Origin: Actinomycetota bacterium
Lineage (GTDB): Bacteria > Actinomycetota > Actinomycetes > Nanopelagicales > Nanopelagicaceae
Length of the DNA stretch: 17,377 bases
Assembly: GCA_947459935.1 (NCBI GenBank)
Contig: CANHFN010000008.1
Location: 1 to 17,377 of the forward strand
Direction of reading: 5' to 3'
In this document: positions 1-7,060 of the stretch, piece after piece
Position numbering within the stretch: the first letter of the stretch is position 1
How the letters are laid out: the number at the start of each line of letters is the position of its first letter
Position numbers and translations under genes: made by a program
The notes under the pieces: generated by a model
The model's input: the letters and a program-made list of their open reading frames with translations, nothing else
Told to the model about the DNA's origin: nothing
Databases searched by the model: none

Positions 1-621
1 AGAGCGTTGATTGCTGCAAGTGGTTGGGCCACACTGCCAGAGCAAATGCGTGAGCAAATCGCTGATGAGTTAAACGTGCAAACTCTTGAAGATATTGCCT
101 CCGCAGATGGAGACTTGGTCGACATCAGCGTTAAAGCTAACTTCAAATCACTCGGTGCCAAATTTGGTGGGGCTGTTCAAGAGATCTCAAAGGCGATTGC
201 CTCAACTGATGCAACTGCGTTGGTAAAGACCTTGCGCTCTACAGGGTCAACCTCAGTTGGCACCTGGGAAATCGCCCTCGATGATCTTGTCATCACAGAA
301 GTACCAAAGAGTGGGTGGAGCGTGTCCTCCCACGACGGAGAAAGCGTCGCACTTGATCTTGAACTCACCCCCGCCTTGCTTTCTGCCGGTAGCGTGCGTG
401 AAGTCATTAGATATATTCAAGAACGTCGAAAGAGTGACGGTCTAGATATTTCTGATCGAATTAATGTCAGATGGAATGCCACAGATGAAATCGCTGCGGC
501 TATTGAATCAGACAAACAGCACATTGCGGATGAGGTTTTGGCACTGTCCATGCTGCGTGATGAAACACTAACTGTGAGCGATGAAGAGGTTGGTGTAGTA
601 GTCGTACTAGAAAAACACTAA
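1..621 (+). CDS. ileS: Isoleucyl-tRNA synthetase, C-terminal part (partial at window edge)
   Basis: The reading frame is open from base 1 and ends at TAA (619-621), so only about the last 206 residues are present; the TTG at base 7 is internal and not the start. The enzyme charges tRNA-Ile in the cytoplasm; this piece is the accessory C-terminal region beyond the catalytic core. Recognisable family segments are VKANFKSLGAKFG (start of the C-terminal domain of long bacterial/actinobacterial IleS), then VALDLELTPALLSAGSVREV and RRKSDGLDISDRI, the typical 'ELTPEL..G..RE..R.IQ..RK..GLdvsDRI' block. No catalytic HIGH or KMSKS motif can be checked because they lie outside the window. It converges on yggT with 2 nt between the stop codons. 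ileS often lies near the ftsZ end of actinobacterial dcw clusters, though usually on the same strand. The family call rests on these motifs recalled from known IleS sequences. Confidence 0.9.
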   Translation, partial: RALIAASGWATLPEQMREQIADELNVQTLEDIASADGDLVDISVKANFKSLGAKFGGAVQEISKAIASTDATALVKTLRSTGSTSVGTWEIALDDLVITEVPKSGWSVSSHDGESVALDLELTPALLSAGSVREVIRYIQERRKSDGLDISDRINVRWNATDEIAAAIESDKQHIADEVLALSMLRDETLTVSDEEVGVVVVLEKH

Positions 622-623
622 AT

Positions 624-902
624 TCAACTTACAAAGCCCATCAACAACTGAGTTCCGAAAAATAGAACGATGAAACTCATATCCAGGCTGACTGCGCCCA
701 AGCGCAAGGGTGGGACGAATCGACCAACAAACTTCATCGGCTTATCTGTGACTGTGTAAATAGCTTCAACAAAATACACAAGTATGCCTCTCGGGCGCCA
801 GGTACGAGAAAACATTTGAATGTAATCAAAGATCAGGCGACCTAGTAACGCGTAGAGGAAAACGCGCAGAAGAGTCTCAAGTAATGAGCCAACGCTCAAC
901 AT
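624..902 (-). CDS. yggT: YggT family integral membrane protein
   Basis: A 92-residue membrane protein with two hydrophobic stretches (about 3-28 and 70-91) separated by a basic, aromatic middle (FSRTWRPRG, VTDKPMKFVGRFVPP). Length, the middle 'TDKPmk.vrr.vPP' segment and position after sepF fit the YggT family (YlmG in Firmicutes), whose members are linked to division-site or nucleoid functions without a known biochemical activity. It starts with ATG 3 nt after the sepF stop, so translation is probably coupled. It is the last gene of the minus-strand cluster: its TGA ends 2 nt from the ileS stop. In most Actinobacteria divIVA/wag31 would follow; here it does not. Confidence 0.85.
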   Translation of the reverse strand: MLSVGSLLETLLRVFLYALLGRLIFDYIQMFSRTWRPRGILVYFVEAIYTVTDKPMKFVGRFVPPLRLGAVSLDMSFIVLFFGTQLLMGFVS

Positions 903-905
903 AGA

Positions 906-1376
906 TCAGCTCTGGTTAAAAACGCTTGCTTGCGCAGCAGCAGATTTATCTTCATTACTAACATTGACATTTGAAGGTGAGATTAGGAATACCTTCTTTG
1001 TCACGCGCTCAATAGTTCCGTGCAAACCAAATGCTAAACCACTTGCAAAATCAACTAGGCGCTTGAGTTCTGACTCATCCATTTCAGTCAGATTAATAAT
1101 CACTGGGTTTCCTTGACGGAAATGCTCACCAATGACGCGTGCCTCATTATAGAAACGTGGATTCAAAGTAATGATGCGATCTAGTACCGGAAGATCAAGT
1201 TGTGGTGCTAGCTCAACAACAGGCTTAGGAGTCACCGCAGTAACTGTCGGATGACTAGTGATGCGAACGCCACCTACAGGCTTATTTGTTGGAGTTGGTT
1301 GGGCTTCTGGGGCATCAAACTCAGGCTCATCCATCAAGCCTAAATATCCTGCCATTCGACGCAATGCATTAGTCAT
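906..1376 (-). CDS. sepF: Cell division protein SepF
   Basis: SepF polymerises and anchors FtsZ to the membrane, the role FtsA plays in other bacteria; no ftsA is seen in this window. The 156-residue protein begins with a short amphipathic membrane-targeting helix (about 1-15, [12 protein letters not shown]), followed by an acidic, then proline/threonine-rich linker (16-62) and a compact SepF/DUF552 core (about 63-142) with the typical [19 protein letters not shown] and [20 protein letters not shown] segments and the [18 protein letters not shown] end. Start is ATG, 21 nt after the yggS stop; the Shine-Dalgarno AAAGG lies inside a palindrome (see separate entry). The alanine/serine-rich last 15 residues are unstructured. 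Identification is firm from the sequence and the neighbourhood. Confidence 0.95.
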   Translation of the reverse strand: MTNALRRMAGYLGLMDEPEFDAPEAQPTPTNKPVGGVRITSHPTVTAVTPKPVVELAPQLDLPVLDRIITLNPRFYNEARVIGEHFRQGNPVIINLTEMDESELKRLVDFASGLAFGLHGTIERVTKKVFLISPSNVNVSNEDKSAAAQASVFNQS

Positions 1377-1393
1377 AGGTAAAGGTTACCTTT
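1377..1393 (-). repeat. Inverted repeat over the sepF ribosome binding site
   Basis: Read on the minus strand, the bases just before the sepF ATG contain two overlapping palindromes: AAAGG-TAA-CCTTT (1381-1393) and AGGTAA-CCT-TTACCT (1377-1391). Both include the only Shine-Dalgarno-like bases (AAAGG) available to sepF, and the second ends directly at the start codon. In RNA either hairpin would hide the site unless ribosomes coming off yggS open it. The palindromes are seen directly; a role in translational coupling is inference. Confidence 0.5.
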
Positions 1394-1397
1394 GCAC

Positions 1398-2042
1398 TCA
1401 GCGTGAACCTAGGATTGATGAACCTACGCGCACATGTGTCGCGCCATGAGAAATCGCTATTTCATAGTCCCCACTCATGCCAGCAGACAGGGATCTCGCT
1501 TCCGGAAACTGCCCCATGAAGTCAGTATGGATCACTGCTAATTGGGCAAATGCCAGATTGGGATCGACCCCTAAAGGCGGCACCGACATCAGGCCAGCCA
1601 GGGTGTGGGTTGCGGATTTATCAACCATTGCCGCAAGGGCATATATATCTTCAAGACCTGCTCCCCCGCGATGATCTGCGCCATCTAAGGAAACTTGCAG
1701 GAAAATCTGAAGTGGATGAGGAGCTACTTTTTCAATGATTTCAAAATGACGGGGGTCATCTAACGAGTGAATAACGTTGGCCCAGGATGTAATTGATTTC
1801 AACTTATTGCTTTGTATCTGACCTTGAAAATGCCAAGTTCCAGGCACAACTGCAGACTTCTCTAACCCTTCAGTATCGCGGTTTTCACCAAAGTCAGTAA
1901 CACCTAGTTCATGCAGTATCTGAACATCGCTGATTGGAAAGGTCTTAGTCACCGCAATCAAGCACACCTCGTGCTCTGCCACATTGGCAATCTTTGCCCG
2001 CACATCCTCAAGCTTGTGTGAGATTTCTTCTTTGCGATTCAT
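1398..2042 (-). CDS. yggS: Pyridoxal phosphate homeostasis protein (YggS/PLPBP family)
   Basis: A 214-residue single-domain protein with the alanine-racemase-like N-terminal barrel fold of the YggS/PROSC family, which binds PLP and buffers its pool without known catalytic turnover. The PLP lysine is expected at Lys33 in CLIAVTKTFP. Other family marks are DFGENRDTEG, WHFQGQIQSNKLKSI, GLMSVPP and the C-terminal LSAGMSGDYEIAISHGATHVRVGSSILG, which holds the phosphate-binding S-x-G-M-S and VRVG segments. It is slightly shorter than the usual ~230 residues. ATG start overlaps the pgeF stop in a 4-nt ATGA, so the two are translationally coupled. The ftsZ-pgeF-yggS-sepF-yggT order is conserved in Actinobacteria and partly in Firmicutes. 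Confidence 0.93.
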   Translation of the reverse strand: MNRKEEISHKLEDVRAKIANVAEHEVCLIAVTKTFPISDVQILHELGVTDFGENRDTEGLEKSAVVPGTWHFQGQIQSNKLKSITSWANVIHSLDDPRHFEIIEKVAPHPLQIFLQVSLDGADHRGGAGLEDIYALAAMVDKSATHTLAGLMSVPPLGVDPNLAFAQLAVIHTDFMGQFPEARSLSAGMSGDYEIAISHGATHVRVGSSILGSR

Positions 2043-2689
2043 AAACTCACAACCCCTGCAAATCGCCCAGTTGGGTTATCTCTTCGATGCGAAAAATAGA
2101 GTGGATCTTCTTGTGTGCAAATAGATGATGCCTCATAAGTGAGACCTTGAGCAATCAACTCGGCTATCAACCCTGCTGGAAGATCTAGCGCTGGCGTTCC
2201 TTGGTATGTGGTTGAAAGTGATGCTGGATGAATTGCTACAACTTCCTGTTGCATGTGTAAAGGAACCTCATAGCACTTACCGCAAATGGAAGGCCCAAGA
2301 ATTGCATGAAGATCACTTGCACCTAAAACTCTCATTTGTTCAATAGCCTTAATAGCAACTTTGTTAACAAGGCCAGCACGTCCCACATGAACTGCAGCCA
2401 CTACTTTTTCCGAAATCAACAACAAAGGAATGCAATCTGCCACCATCACTGCCAGAGCAACTCCTGCACTTGTGGTAATCAAAGCATCACACGTTGGCTC
2501 ATGATCTATTACTTGATCGATGACAACGACATCATTGCCGTGCACTTGATTCATAAACTGTGTATTTCCCAGTAAGGCCCGATTAGCTGCAACTGCAACT
2601 GGGTCATCACCAACATGAAACCCGAAATTCAAAGAGTCATAAACGCCAAGGCTGGAGCCTTTGCGTCGATCAGTGAAAAAGTGAGGCAA
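2039..2689 (-). CDS. pgeF: Peptidoglycan editing factor / purine nucleoside phosphorylase (YfiH/PgeF family)
   Basis: A 216-residue member of the YfiH/PgeF/LACC1 family (old annotation: multicopper polyphenol oxidase, laccase domain). E. coli YfiH hydrolyses mis-made UDP-MurNAc-L-Ser to keep L-Ala at the first stem position; homologues act on purine nucleosides. The sequence shows FFTDRRKGSS near the N-terminus, FHVGDDP, the ADC of VADCIPLLL, VHVGRAGLV, GPSICGKCYEVP and the closing YFSHRRDNPTGRFAGVVSL, which together supply the metal/active-site His and Cys residues. Start is TTG at 2689: the frame is closed four codons upstream by TGA and the family N-terminus begins here, so no other start fits. 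It begins 4 nt after the ftsZ stop. Which of the two activities applies cannot be read from sequence. Confidence 0.92.
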   Translation of the reverse strand: MPHFFTDRRKGSSLGVYDSLNFGFHVGDDPVAVAANRALLGNTQFMNQVHGNDVVVIDQVIDHEPTCDALITTSAGVALAVMVADCIPLLLISEKVVAAVHVGRAGLVNKVAIKAIEQMRVLGASDLHAILGPSICGKCYEVPLHMQQEVVAIHPASLSTTYQGTPALDLPAGLIAELIAQGLTYEASSICTQEDPLYFSHRRDNPTGRFAGVVSL

Positions 2690-2693
2690 AGCC

Positions 2694-3824
2694 TTACTTC
2701 ATGAAGTCAGGGACGTCGATTTCATCCTCTGGGACATTTTTCTCAAAGGTAATCCTGCGCCGTGGTGCTTCATTTCCAAGGTCTAGGGCTACTGCAAGTG
2801 GGTCATTTGATGCGATTGGGTCTGCAACTCCGTTAAGGGTTGATGCATCGATCACGGGAGTAGAAACCCGCTTAGGTTCCCCGCCTTCAAAGCCAGCTGC
2901 GACCACAGTAATTCGTACTTCATCGCCTAGTGCATCATCAATTGTTGTTCCGAAGATGAACTTCGCGTTTGGGTGAACGGATGATTGAACAAGCTCACAT
3001 GCTTCATTAACTTCAAATAAACCAAGATCAGATCCACCTGAGATTGAAAGTAGTACACCCATTGCGCCATCAATTGATGCCTCAAGTAGTGGACTTGAAA
3101 TTGCTAACTCAGCTGCACGCAGCGCACGATTTTCTCCACGTGCTGAACCAATTCCCATAAGTGCCGATCCAGCACCTGACATGACGGCTTTAACATCTGC
3201 AAAATCTAGATTGATTAAACCCGGTTGAGTGATAATTTCAGTAATTCCTTGTACGCCAGAAAGTAGAACTTGATCTGCACTCTTGAAAGCATCTGCCAAA
3301 GTAATTGTGCGGTCTGAAATTGCTAGCAAACGATCATTAGGAATTACGATCAATGTATCTACTTCAGCACGAAGTGCTTCGATTCCCGCATCTGCTTGCG
3401 TTGAACGCAACTTTGCTTCAAATGAGAATGGTCGCGTTACGACACCAATTGTTAGCGCACCGATTTCTTTTGCAATCTTTGCAACTACGGGTGCCGCACC
3501 TGTTCCAGTTCCGCCACCTTCGCCTGCTGTTACAAACACCATGTCTGCGCCGCGAAGAATTTCTTCAATGTCATCTGCATGATCAAGTGCTGCTTCGCGA
3601 CCTTTGTCAGGATCCATTCCAGCGCCAAGTCCGCGAGTTGTTTTGCGACCAATATCTAATTTCACATCAGCATCACTCATCAACAAATGTTGTGCGTCAG
3701 TGTTGATTGCAATGAACTCAACGCCTTTTAATCCGACATCGATCATGCGATTGATTGCGTTAACTCCACCGCCACCAATGCCGACAACTTTGATGACCGC
3801 TAAATAGTTTTGTGGTGAAGCCAC
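2694..3824 (-). CDS. ftsZ: Cell division protein FtsZ
   Basis: The tubulin-like GTPase that forms the Z-ring at mid-cell and recruits the rest of the divisome. The 376-residue protein shows the nucleotide-binding loop [15 protein letters not shown] (14-28), the tubulin signature GGGTGTG (103-109), the T7/synergy loop [11 protein letters not shown] (205-215) that completes the GTPase site of the next subunit, a short variable linker (about 315-365) and the conserved C-terminal tail ending [10 protein letters not shown], which binds SepF and other partners. Length matches actinobacterial FtsZ (~380). Start is GTG at 3824, with a near-perfect Shine-Dalgarno AAGGAGGA at 3831-3838, the strongest in the window. 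A 136-nt gap separates it from ftsQ and holds a promoter candidate and a hairpin, so ftsZ is probably expressed above operon read-through level. Confidence 0.98.
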   Translation of the reverse strand: MASPQNYLAVIKVVGIGGGGVNAINRMIDVGLKGVEFIAINTDAQHLLMSDADVKLDIGRKTTRGLGAGMDPDKGREAALDHADDIEEILRGADMVFVTAGEGGGTGTGAAPVVAKIAKEIGALTIGVVTRPFSFEAKLRSTQADAGIEALRAEVDTLIVIPNDRLLAISDRTITLADAFKSADQVLLSGVQGITEIITQPGLINLDFADVKAVMSGAGSALMGIGSARGENRALRAAELAISSPLLEASIDGAMGVLLSISGGSDLGLFEVNEACELVQSSVHPNAKFIFGTTIDDALGDEVRITVVAAGFEGGEPKRVSTPVIDASTLNGVADPIASNDPLAVALDLGNEAPRRRITFEKNVPEDEIDVPDFMK

Positions 3825-3846
3825 TTTAATTCCTCCTTATGAACCA

Positions 3847-3867
3847 TAAACCTCAACTTGAGGCTTA
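3847..3867 (-). promoter_or_regulatory. Hairpin in the ftsZ leader
   Basis: On the minus strand a 9-bp stem with a 3-nt loop (TAAGCCTCA-AGT-TGAGGTTTA) ends 8 nt before the ftsZ Shine-Dalgarno. All nine positions pair in RNA, one of them as G-U. No run of U follows, so it is not an intrinsic terminator. It may stabilise or tune translation of ftsZ mRNA, or be a DNA palindrome bound by a regulator. Structure is read from the sequence; the role is inference. Confidence 0.5.
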
Positions 3868-3913
3868 CTATTCAATGCTTTTCGATAAGGCGAACCTAAA
3901 GTGCATACGGGTG

Positions 3914-3942
3914 ATTATCAAACACCGACATGATTTGTTTAA
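3914..3942 (-). promoter_or_regulatory. Candidate ftsZ promoter
   Basis: In the 136-nt ftsQ-ftsZ gap the minus strand has a -10-like GATAAT (3914-3919, 5 of 6 to TATAAT) preceded after 17 bp by TTAAAC (3937-3942, 3 of 6 to the -35 consensus). It would start a transcript near 3907, giving a leader of about 80 nt that includes the hairpin at 3847-3867. The -35 is weak, so this is a candidate only; dedicated ftsZ promoters in this gap are known in other Actinobacteria. Confidence 0.4.
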
Positions 3943-3960
3943 CGTGTCGCAATTTCAAAA

Positions 3961-4599
3961 TTATTTAACAATTGGTGCGTGTGGTGCTGAAACATCGACA
4001 CGTTTTATTTTCGCATTCTCTGGCAACGCAATAAGTGCTTTATATACCTTTAATTTCAATTCATTGTCGCCATCATTGCCCCAACGAATTTCAAGGTTTT
4101 TGCCAGCATTATCAACTTCTAGGACTAAGGCTCCGGTGCCGCTGACCTTTACAACCTTCAATGCTGACTTGAGATCTGTCGGCAATGCGGAGAAAAAAGT
4201 AACCGCCTTAACTGCCGCCGTTAAATCAATAGCCTGGATCTCAACCAAGGGCTTTGACGGTGTTCCACGAAGTGCAAAGCTATTTCCAGTCGAATCAATA
4301 ACCGTTTTGTTGAAGATCGCCACCGGTGTTCGCTCTGTTATTTGGATTGACACTTTTCCGTTGATCCAATTTCTAGATACTTGTGCATCTGCCACCCAGT
4401 CAAGATCCTCAAACTTTGCAGCGATCGCTCGTGGTTCGATACGTGCGAGCCTGTCCCCTACCGAAACATCAGCACTCAATTTCGATTTTGTGCCAGTGAT
4501 CTCGATCGAGCTCACGGTAAAAAGTGAAGACCAACCCAGCACATAAGTGGCAGAGATTAGAAGCACTCCGGAAACAAAGACAATAAGACGCCTTCTCAT
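3961..4599 (-). CDS. ftsQ: Cell division protein FtsQ (DivIB family)
   Basis: A bitopic inner membrane protein of the FtsQ-FtsL-FtsB divisome subcomplex. The 212 residues consist of a very short basic cytoplasmic tail (MRRR), one membrane segment (about 5-24), a POTRA domain beginning at FTVSSIEITGTKSKLS and including IEPRAIAAKFEDLDWVADAQVSRNW, and a beta domain (about 105-205). The 'V..a.V.r.WP..v.I.i.ErtPVA' pattern is present as VADAQVSRNWINGKVSIQITERTPVA, typical of the family. Actinobacterial FtsQ usually has a longer cytoplasmic tail and about 250-310 residues, so this is a trimmed form. ATG start lies 2 nt after the murC stop. Confidence 0.9.
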   Translation of the reverse strand: MRRRLIVFVSGVLLISATYVLGWSSLFTVSSIEITGTKSKLSADVSVGDRLARIEPRAIAAKFEDLDWVADAQVSRNWINGKVSIQITERTPVAIFNKTVIDSTGNSFALRGTPSKPLVEIQAIDLTAAVKAVTFFSALPTDLKSALKVVKVSGTGALVLEVDNAGKNLEIRWGNDGDNELKLKVYKALIALPENAKIKRVDVSAPHAPIVK

Positions 4600-4601
4600 A
4601 A

Positions 4602-5987
4602 TTATGCGAAACGTCGATTCAAGCCATCGACAATGATTGGTGCCAGTGAACTAACATCCCCTGCGCCTAATGTCATGATGACATCTCCAGGCTCTGCCAT
4701 GGCGATGACCGAGTCTGTGACCTCTACGAAATTCGGAATGTATTCTCCGTTTTTCATTTGATTGGTTATCAATTTTGAGGTGACTCCATCGATTGGTTTT
4801 TCGCTAGCTGCGTACACTTCTAAAACGATTACGCGATCGGCGGTATCAAGAGTTTTGGCAAACTCTGTGGCAAATGCTTGGGTTCGTGAATAACGATGTG
4901 GCTGGAAAATCACAATGAGACGACCATCTGCTGCATATCGACGTGCTGCCTCGAGAGTTACTTTTATTTCTGTCGGATGATGCCCATAATCATCAATGAC
5001 TCGAACTCCATGAACAGTTCCCTTCACCTCAAAGCGACGACCTGTTCCGCGGAAGGTTCCTAGGCCAGTCAGTAATTCTGCAGCGCCAAAGCCGAGATTC
5101 AGCCCTGTTGCAAGGACACCTGCAGCATTTAAGAGATTGTGATGGCCAGGTACTTGAAGTTCAATATGACCAACAGTTTTGCCTCTCCACACTGCGCGAG
5201 CAGTTGATCCCATACTCATTAATTCAATACTGTCGATGTGAAGATCAGCGCCTTCAGAAACTCCATATGAAATCAACTGAACATTCTTTGTTGTGCCAGC
5301 AAGAGCAACTGCCCCTAGATCATCAGCGCAATAAGTAAGGAATCCCTCTTGGTTAATGGTTGCTGCAAAATCTCTAAATGCTTGAGCCACAGACTCTGGA
5401 GTGGGAAAAAAATCAACATGATCATGTTCAACATTAGTTACGATCGCAGCAAAAGGGTTGTACTCAATAAATGAACCGTCTGATTCATCTGCTTCTGCAA
5501 CGAAAATTTCACCGGTGCCGCGGTGGGCATTAGAACCAGATGCGGTGATAGTGCCACCGATTGCAAAGGATGGATCAGCACCACAGGCTTGCAAAGCAAC
5601 TGCCAGCATTGAGGATGTCGTTGTCTTTCCATGTGTACCAGCTACTGCAATGCTCTTGGAATCTGACATAAGAACTGCAAGTGCAGCGGCGCGAGTCAAG
5701 ATGGGAATATTGAGTTCGCTTGCTCGAACTCTCTCAGGATTGTTCGCAGAAATAGCGGTTGAGTAAACAACCACATCTGCGCCATCCACATGGGATGCTT
5801 CATGAGATGTTGCAACCGTTGCCCCTAAAGCACTGAGTGCGACAACAACTGAGGAATCTTTTGCATCAGAACCACTGACGGTGATTCCGTGAGATAAAGC
5901 AATCCTGGCTAAGCCACTCATGCCAGCACCACCGATGCCGATAAAGTGAATGCGCTTACCTATTAACGAAGAAACAGATCGGCTCAT
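4602..5987 (-). CDS. murC: UDP-N-acetylmuramate--L-alanine ligase
   Basis: Cytoplasmic Mur ligase that adds L-Ala to UDP-MurNAc using ATP, the first stem-peptide step. The 461 residues contain the N-terminal nucleotide-binding loop FIGIGGAGMSGLA (15-27), the ATP loop GTHGKTTT (117-124), EADESDGSF (165-173), the magnesium-binding NVEHDHVDFF (185-194), DDYGHHPTEI and FQPHRYSRT, all diagnostic for MurC as opposed to MurD/E/F. ATG start overlaps the murG stop by 4 nt (ATGA), and ftsQ follows after 2 nt. A murC-ftsQ-ftsZ arrangement without a neighbouring murB or ddl is seen; those two must be elsewhere in the genome. Confidence 0.97.
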   Translation of the reverse strand: MSRSVSSLIGKRIHFIGIGGAGMSGLARIALSHGITVSGSDAKDSSVVVALSALGATVATSHEASHVDGADVVVYSTAISANNPERVRASELNIPILTRAAALAVLMSDSKSIAVAGTHGKTTTSSMLAVALQACGADPSFAIGGTITASGSNAHRGTGEIFVAEADESDGSFIEYNPFAAIVTNVEHDHVDFFPTPESVAQAFRDFAATINQEGFLTYCADDLGAVALAGTTKNVQLISYGVSEGADLHIDSIELMSMGSTARAVWRGKTVGHIELQVPGHHNLLNAAGVLATGLNLGFGAAELLTGLGTFRGTGRRFEVKGTVHGVRVIDDYGHHPTEIKVTLEAARRYAADGRLIVIFQPHRYSRTQAFATEFAKTLDTADRVIVLEVYAASEKPIDGVTSKLITNQMKNGEYIPNFVEVTDSVIAMAEPGDVIMTLGAGDVSSLAPIIVDGLNRRFA

Positions 5988-7060
5988 GCTTTCATCGCAA
6001 ACTCTGCAAGTGCCACAATTTTTTCAGCTGCTTGAAGATCTGCGCCATCTCCTTGAATTGGAGCTATCGCTGATTTCGCCAATAGTGCGGAGATGTGAGT
6101 TTTCAAGTATTCCGCCGTGAAATCTTTTTGATCTATTACCTCTGCTCGGTTACTAGCTACAAGAGATGCGGCATTAACAAACTGCTCGCCATTTCCAATT
6201 GGTAGAGGCACGAAAAGAGCGTATCGGCCAAGGGCCCTAAATTCACTGCAGGTGACCGCTCCGCTGCGCCCGATGATGAGATCCGCACCTAAATAAGCAT
6301 CGGCCATGGCCTCGACATAGGCCACAGGGCGATAGTTGCCTTTAGCCTCTGGCACAACATTGAGTTTTCCTACTGAGTGCAACACGGATAAACCTTGTGC
6401 GTTAAACATCTCAACAGAGGTTTCAATCACTTTATTAATAGCAACGGAACCTTGGGATCCACCCATCACAAACACCAGTGGTGCATCTGATGGAAAGCCA
6501 AGTCTGACCTTTGCAGCTTTGCGTGCCCCGCTCCAATCGGATTGGGATTGAGTAAATCCTTGGGCAACATCTGACCGTAATGGAAGACCAGCAAGTAGAG
6601 CACCTTCGAATTTTCCAGAATCAACAGGATGAGCCACCGCTAAATGTTGTGAAAATGCAGCACCCAAACGGTTTGCCCAGCCAGGTTTGGCATTTGCTTC
6701 GTGAATCACGCTAGGAACTCCAGATAATCGTGCGGCGATATATGCCGGCGCACTGACATATCCCCCAAAACCAATGACAACATCAGCAGTTTTAATCACT
6801 CGATTGGATTCTCGAACAGCTGAGATCAAATCTATTGGAATTCTTATCCAAGAAGGTGATGGCCTTCGGGAAATTCTCACACGAGGAATGAGATGTAATT
6901 CGAATTTCGCTGCCGGCACTAATGTGTTTTCAAGACCAGATGTCGTTCCAAGAAATATGACTCGATCATTGGGATGAGAGTTTTTCCACTGACGAGCAAC
7001 GGCTAATGCAGGTTCAACATGGCCTGCTGTGCCGCCGCCTGCCAGCACTACCGTAGCCAT
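5984..7060 (-). CDS. murG: UDP-N-acetylglucosamine--lipid I GlcNAc transferase
   Basis: GT-B glycosyltransferase on the inner face of the membrane that converts lipid I to lipid II. The 358-residue protein starts with the first G-loop LAGGGTAGHVEPALAVA (His14 is the conserved loop histidine), followed by FGGYVSAPAYIAA, HEANAKPGWANR, the second glycine loop VMGGSQGSVAINKVI, and the UDP-GlcNAc region GRSGAVTCSEFRALGRYALFVPLP with the GEQFVNA motif. The C-terminus ends in a helix as usual. ATG start overlaps the ftsW 3' end by 13 nt. Confidence 0.97.
   Translation of the reverse strand: MATVVLAGGGTAGHVEPALAVARQWKNSHPNDRVIFLGTTSGLENTLVPAAKFELHLIPRVRISRRPSPSWIRIPIDLISAVRESNRVIKTADVVIGFGGYVSAPAYIAARLSGVPSVIHEANAKPGWANRLGAAFSQHLAVAHPVDSGKFEGALLAGLPLRSDVAQGFTQSQSDWSGARKAAKVRLGFPSDAPLVFVMGGSQGSVAINKVIETSVEMFNAQGLSVLHSVGKLNVVPEAKGNYRPVAYVEAMADAYLGADLIIGRSGAVTCSEFRALGRYALFVPLPIGNGEQFVNAASLVASNRAEVIDQKDFTAEYLKTHISALLAKSAIAPIQGDGADLQAAEKIVALAEFAMKA

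Noticed and set aside
600..720. Intrinsic terminator between ileS and yggT
   Set aside because: I looked on both strands for a GC-rich stem with a T run around the convergent stops and found none convincing.
3839..4546. 235-codon plus-strand open frame opposite ftsQ
   Set aside because: It lies antisense to a well-supported ftsQ, begins in the ftsZ leader, has no recognisable domain, and its composition is that of a reversed coding strand.
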